DNA of 64,000 bases from Homalodisca vitripennis (taxonomy: Eukaryota > Arthropoda > Insecta > Hemiptera > Cicadellidae), in assembly GCF_021130785.1 (NCBI RefSeq), contig NW_025776231.1, forward strand, positions 248,001 through 312,000, read 5' to 3'. The stretch's first letter is position 1. Each line of letters starts with the position of its first letter. The notes under the pieces were generated by a model. That model saw only the letters and a list, made by a program, of their open reading frames with translations, was not told the DNA's origin and did not search any database. Of this stretch, positions 60,051 to 64,000 are shown piece by piece. A program made the position numbers and the translations under genes.

Positions 60051-60940
60051 CAAGGGTCATTCAAGAACTAGAGTCAATGATAAACTGTTAGTAGGATAAA
60101 TTTGGTACTTTCATCGTTTAAGTTTGGTTTATAACCTCAAATATACATTACAATATGACGAGTCCGCTTGAAAACTCCACATTAGCCTAAAAACGATCAG
60201 TAACTAGTTATTCAATTGCTGAAGGTGTGAAACCAGTAAAAATGTTCTCTGCTATGTCTAAAGTTTAGGGTAGATGTTGTATGAATGTTGTAGAGTTTTA
60301 AAACTAGTTAGAGCAGTTCATAAATGATCGCAACTCAGTAACTGATTACCACCGTTATGACCGCCCAGTTGCAGTTTCAACTCCCTTGATTGTCGAATTG
60401 ATTGTATATTATTCGTGCCGACCCCAGTGTGACAGTGAAAGGTTAGGTGAACAGGTTCAAGTTAGTACTGGTAGAGTTCATAACGTTTTCTGTAACAGGC
60501 TGATGTAGCACATAACGTGTGAAAGATGGGGTCACAAGAGTTGACGCGACTGCTCAGAGAAACCAGGTTGAGAGTATGGAAAGAGCATAGGAGCATTATG
60601 CTAGGGTTGGTGAGCACTTCCTCGACATTTTAACTTATAATGAAACGTGGGTTCACGGTAATGAGCCAGAATCAAATAGCGCCTTGTTATTTCTATGTTT
60701 TTTGTGCACATAGGAAGAGGTTCCACGACAACGAGGACGTGAAAATGTTTGTGGGAAATTGGTTCAAAAATCAAGACAAAGAGTTCTTTGCAGCGGGAAT
60801 AAAAATGGTTATAGCCCGTTACAACATATTGCATAAAAATTTAAGCGCATTTTCTTTAAAAGTTAAAAAAGTATTTTTATATACAAATTAATGGTTTTCT
60901 CCATTACAATGTGTGTTGTCAATTATTAAATGACTTCTCG
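60051..60940 (+). mobile_element. Shortened, decayed mariner element
   Basis: The left end TA-CAAGGGTCATTCAAGAAC and the right end (reverse complement) TA-CGAGAAGTCATTTAATAA are recognisably inverted, with TA at 60049-60050 and 60941-60942. The 890-bp length is about 400 bp short of a normal mariner, matching a missing catalytic segment. Confidence 0.65.
60330..60870 (+). pseudogene. Mariner transposase relic lacking the second half of its catalytic core
   Basis: Recognisable pieces in order: 'YHRYDRPVAVSTP' (about 60345), 'LGEQVQVSTGRVHNVF' (about 60444-60491), then 'LDILTYNETWVHGNEP' (about 60622-60669; the family has DETW, so the first catalytic Asp is Asn), then directly the C-terminal 'KRFHDNEDVKMFVGNWFKNQ' and 'FFAAGIKMVIARYN' (60715-60831). 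The region with the second and third Asp is deleted. Several stops and frame changes occur. The surviving open frame at 60640-60891 (83 codons) starts in the wrong frame and is not a gene. Confidence 0.78.
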
Positions 60941-60944
60941 TACA

Positions 60945-62130
60945 GTGCTTTTTATTAATATTGGAAAGTTTCTAGTTTTATAGAATTCTAAGGAAGTTCT
61001 AATGTAACTCTCTACAGTTGTATGTTAATAATTAAAACTCTGGGAAATACATGAATACAAAAACGTAGAAAATTTACATGAAAGTAATAGGTATTTCTAC
61101 TTTTTATACGCTATAGTGAACCTTTTATAAGAACATAAAAAGAGGTGAACAATAAAACGTGAAACGTAGACAAGGAAACTTGTGAATTAACAATTGACTC
61201 TAAGTGAGAGCAGGTCATGAATTGTAACAACCGTGGACGCTCTTTACTCATTTCAGCAACGAATGCTTTGTTGTAGAACATCAGTGTGTCTTTAGTTCCA
61301 TACTTGTAAGTAGGTCACACATTCAGGTGAATGGCAATTTCCAGAACTGTAAATCCTGTAACATAGTAGTATGAAACTATCAATGAATGTGACGAACTAA
61401 AGTTAATTATCATAAACTTTTGTGAAATAATTACGTCGATTTTTTACAAATAATTTTACAATAAACATTGTGGTATGCATTTCTGATAGTTTAATTATTA
61501 ATTATTTTAACCTGTTTCAAGATTGGTGCTTTGGTGGAAAGCGGTAAACATCTGGATAAACAGAAACATCATTATCATCACTTTCTCTTATGATTGACAA
61601 GTATTTGGATGCGTTCGGTTGGGTTTTCATCTCTGAATACGTATAAAGCAGACTTTACAATGACGGATATAATAGCTTAAAACATTCTATTTCACTAAAT
61701 TTTATATAAGTTTAAAAATATAGTTGACAACTGGTCGAATTGCAATGCCATCTTTACGCACATTAGGCATCATACCGCGGCACTGGTTTCGGGTCGGATT
61801 CGATCGACCGTCTGCTTACATCATTTTCTATCTTTGAATCAGGTTGTTTTGATTGTTACAAGAATTTTTTTAATTTTTGAATTAGTTTTATTTGATTCAA
61901 TAAAATGTTTTATAGCATAGAGTACTGGAGAAATGTACCTATTCAAACTCGTTTACGCTTATGACTTTTTATACTGCTTACTTAGTAATACGATTGTGAT
62001 ATCTAGAGTATATTATTGCATAAAATGTATATAGTTGTAATGTAATAAGTCTTTTATGAATCAAACCCTCCATTATTTAACGTGAAATATAGTTACGAAT
62101 TTTCAATTGAAAAAGACGTAAAATAGTTAT
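60945..62130. other. AT-rich sequence, no gene recognised
   Basis: Nothing supported. Confidence 0.5.
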
Positions 62131-62136
62131 TCAAAT

Positions 62137-62400
62137 AACAATGCACATTGCTAATACATGTAGATAATAAATTATAAAAAAAACTCATAAAGGCCTAATC
62201 TACACGCCTAATGATTTCCATCAAAAATAACATTGCATATTACTAATACATGTAGATAATAAATTTTAAAAACCCATATAATTCTATTTGACACTCCTAA
62301 TGCTTTCCATCTAAAATAACATTGCACATACTAATATGTAGAGGTAATTTATTAAAAATTCATATACGCCTACTTAACCTCCTTAAATGCTTTTTAAGAA
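62137..62400 (+). repeat. ~90-bp tandem repeat, 3 copies
   Basis: 'ataacattgcacattactaa' plus 'tacatgtagataataaattt' recurs at about 62137, 62226 and 62313, each followed by 'ctcatat…cgcctaatgctttcc'. Confidence 0.8.
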
Positions 62401-63119
62401 ATTGACTCCATATCTGTGTTTAATTTAAATTCGTGCTTGATTACTTCTGAAGGGTTTTCTAATCATCCTTGGATAAGTAAGAAATATTTACTTTTTTATC
62501 GTATACTAGCAGTTGCTCGCTGCTTCGCACGCAATTACCTGTTGAAAAACATTACACTATAACTATAGTTACCCAACAAAACACAACGAGGCTACGACAA
62601 CAGAAAGCAGGCTTCTTTCCGACCTTGATACTGTCGGAAATTATTTTAATATTTTGCTTCTTTTTTAGTGCCAGCGAAACAAGTACTTTTTTCATAAGTG
62701 TGCCTTGTGTTACATTAGGCAATAGCAGATGATCAAAATTTGTGATCATAATAATTATAATTATATACTTTCCTTAATAATTTCACTTGTACAAAGACAT
62801 TACTTAGCCTATAATACGTACCAGTAAATTCTCAATCCCCACTTAGCATAGCGCGATGGAATATCTTCAATTCATGCCAAGATATATACAACTTACTCTT
62901 CCGAATTAAGTGTTAGATATGAAGTAAACTCCAAGTAATACACAAACTAAACATTTTAAATAACGTTATTGTATGAAGATAAATTATATGTTGTATTATA
63001 AAAATATAATTTAATAGTGATTGCTAAGAAAATTACTGATGTAAATAGTGAAAAGGTTTATAAAATCAGTTATAACACACAAGATTACAATGTACTAACT
63101 TTTAAATTGATCACGCTTC
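62401..63119. other. AT-rich sequence, no gene recognised
   Basis: GCAGTTGCTCGCTGCTTCGC at about 62508 resembles a short motif common at the ends of dispersed arthropod repeats, but no partner is visible here. Confidence 0.4.
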
Positions 63120-63970
63120 TTACTGAAGGAGACGCGAGATCCATTAGTGAGATAACATCTTTGTAGTGAGATGACATTCCAGCCAATAAATCATAGCGAG
63201 TGCGGTGTCTGACAGTGTAACTTTTCGTAATCTGAATCTATAGCATCTTCTTATTGGAGGAGAAGTATTATCCGTTTGTGGGATATCATCTTTGTGGAGA
63301 ACTTGATTATTGATGTAACATCCCAGCCAACAAATCATAGCGAGTGCGGAGTCTGACAGTGTAACTTTTCGTAATCTGAATCTATAGCATCTTCTTATTG
63401 GAGGAGAAGTATGATACATTTTTGGGATAACATCTTTGTGGAGAACTCCATTATCGATGTCACACCCCAACCACCAAATCATAGCGAGTGCGGAGTCTGA
63501 CAGTGTAACTTGCCGTAATCTGAATCTATAGCATCTTCTTATTGTGGAGGAGAGGTATGATCTATTTGTGGGATAACATCCTTGTGGAGAACTCCATTAT
63601 CGATGTCACACCCCAACCACCAAATCATAGCGAGTGCGGAGTCTGACAGTGTAACTTTTCGTAATCTGAATCTATAGCATCTTCTTATTGGAGGAGAAGT
63701 ATGATACATTTTTGGGATAACATCTTTGTGGAGAACTCCATTATCGATGTCACACCCCAACCACCAAATCATAGCGAGTGCGGAGTCTGACAGTGTAACT
63801 TGCCGTAATCTGAATCTATAGCATCTTCTTATTGTGGAGGAGAGGTATGATCTATTTGTGGGATAACATCCTTGTGGAGAACTCCATTATCGATGTCACA
63901 CCCCAACCACCAAATCATAGCGAGTGCGGAGTCTGACAGTGTAACTTTTCGTAATCTGAATCTATAGCAA
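63120..63970 (-). repeat. ~145-bp satellite, about 6 copies, alternating 144/146-bp dimers
   Basis: 'ctgaatctatagcatcttct' begins monomers at 63232, 63376, 63520, 63666, 63810 and 63956. From 63376 two types alternate: 'cttttcgtaatctg…ttggaggagaag' (146-bp spacing before the next type) and 'cttgccgtaatctg…ttgtggaggagag', giving a 290-bp dimer copied almost perfectly (63376-63665 vs 63666-63955). The minus strand is open over two to three monomers and repeats the peptide words 'MIWWLGCDIDNGVLHKDVIP' and 'RCYRFRLRKVTLSDSALA'; the 146-bp copies break the frame. Confidence 0.93.
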
Positions 63971-64000
63971 ACTATAGTGTATTAGTACTAATACACTAAA
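63971..64000. other. Palindromic AT sequence at the window end
   Basis: TAGTGTATTAGTACTAATACACTA is an almost perfect 24-base palindrome directly after the satellite. Its context is cut by the window edge. Confidence 0.5.

Noticed and set aside
62500..62760. Possible dispersed-repeat end (GCTCGCTGCTTCGCACGC) and a 65-codon frame
   Set aside because: Single occurrence in the window with no TIR, tail or duplication to define an element.
63144..63772. 112- and 77-codon minus-strand frames with repeated WLGCDIDNGVLHKD peptides
   Set aside because: They follow the 144/146-bp satellite and break at each 146-bp monomer.

Overview
This window looks like nuclear DNA from an arthropod, most probably an insect. 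It is AT-rich, has long dinucleotide microsatellites and spliceosomal-type intron signals, and carries insect-style transposons (Tc1/mariner, piggyBac-like, an LTR element primed by initiator tRNA-Met, and Jockey/CR1-type LINE fragments). I cannot name the species or order. I recognise no conserved host gene, tRNA or rRNA. Nearly everything I can name is a transposable element or tandem-repeat DNA, so this is a gene-poor, repeat-rich segment.

Layout. 0.3-0.8 kb: four diverged ~124-bp tandem copies. 3.1-3.4 kb: a G-rich minisatellite. 3.7-8.66 kb: a young LTR retrotransposon (395-bp LTRs differing at three positions, PBS and PPT present) whose 4.2-kb interior codes for nothing recognisable. 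9.4-13.0 kb: two head-to-tail 1.7-kb elements inside TA microsatellites, each with ~180-bp repeats, C-rich blocks and a hairpin near the 3' end. 14.3-15.4 kb: a LINE reverse transcriptase fragment (minus). 18.3-19.2 kb: an internally deleted piggyBac-like element with TTAA duplication and a retained N-terminal exon. 19.8-26 kb: old tandem repeats and microsatellites.

27.66-31.63 kb holds the only long gene: a DDE-type transposase with an untranslated first exon, an intron, a nonsense codon and a frame break, flanked by inverted repeats and many copies of a palindromic subterminal motif. Directly after it comes a 3-kb, 104-bp satellite (31.8-34.75 kb).

36.2-64 kb is a patchwork of short satellite arrays (148, ~192, ~60 and ~145 bp monomers), four of which show higher-order organisation. 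Between them lie two more LINE fragments (43 and 44-45 kb), a full-length but dead DD41D-type mariner (45.4-46.8 kb), a 51.3-kb inverted repeat, two long-TIR fold-back elements set back to back (55.3-57.4 kb), and a shortened mariner (60.05-60.94 kb).

There is no operon or pathway logic. What links the parts is mobile-DNA biology: several elements appear to be non-autonomous derivatives that keep their ends plus a piece of the transposase N-terminus. The most unusual object is the 27.66-31.63 kb transposase unit with its paired subterminal motifs. All family assignments come from reading motifs by eye; no database search was possible.
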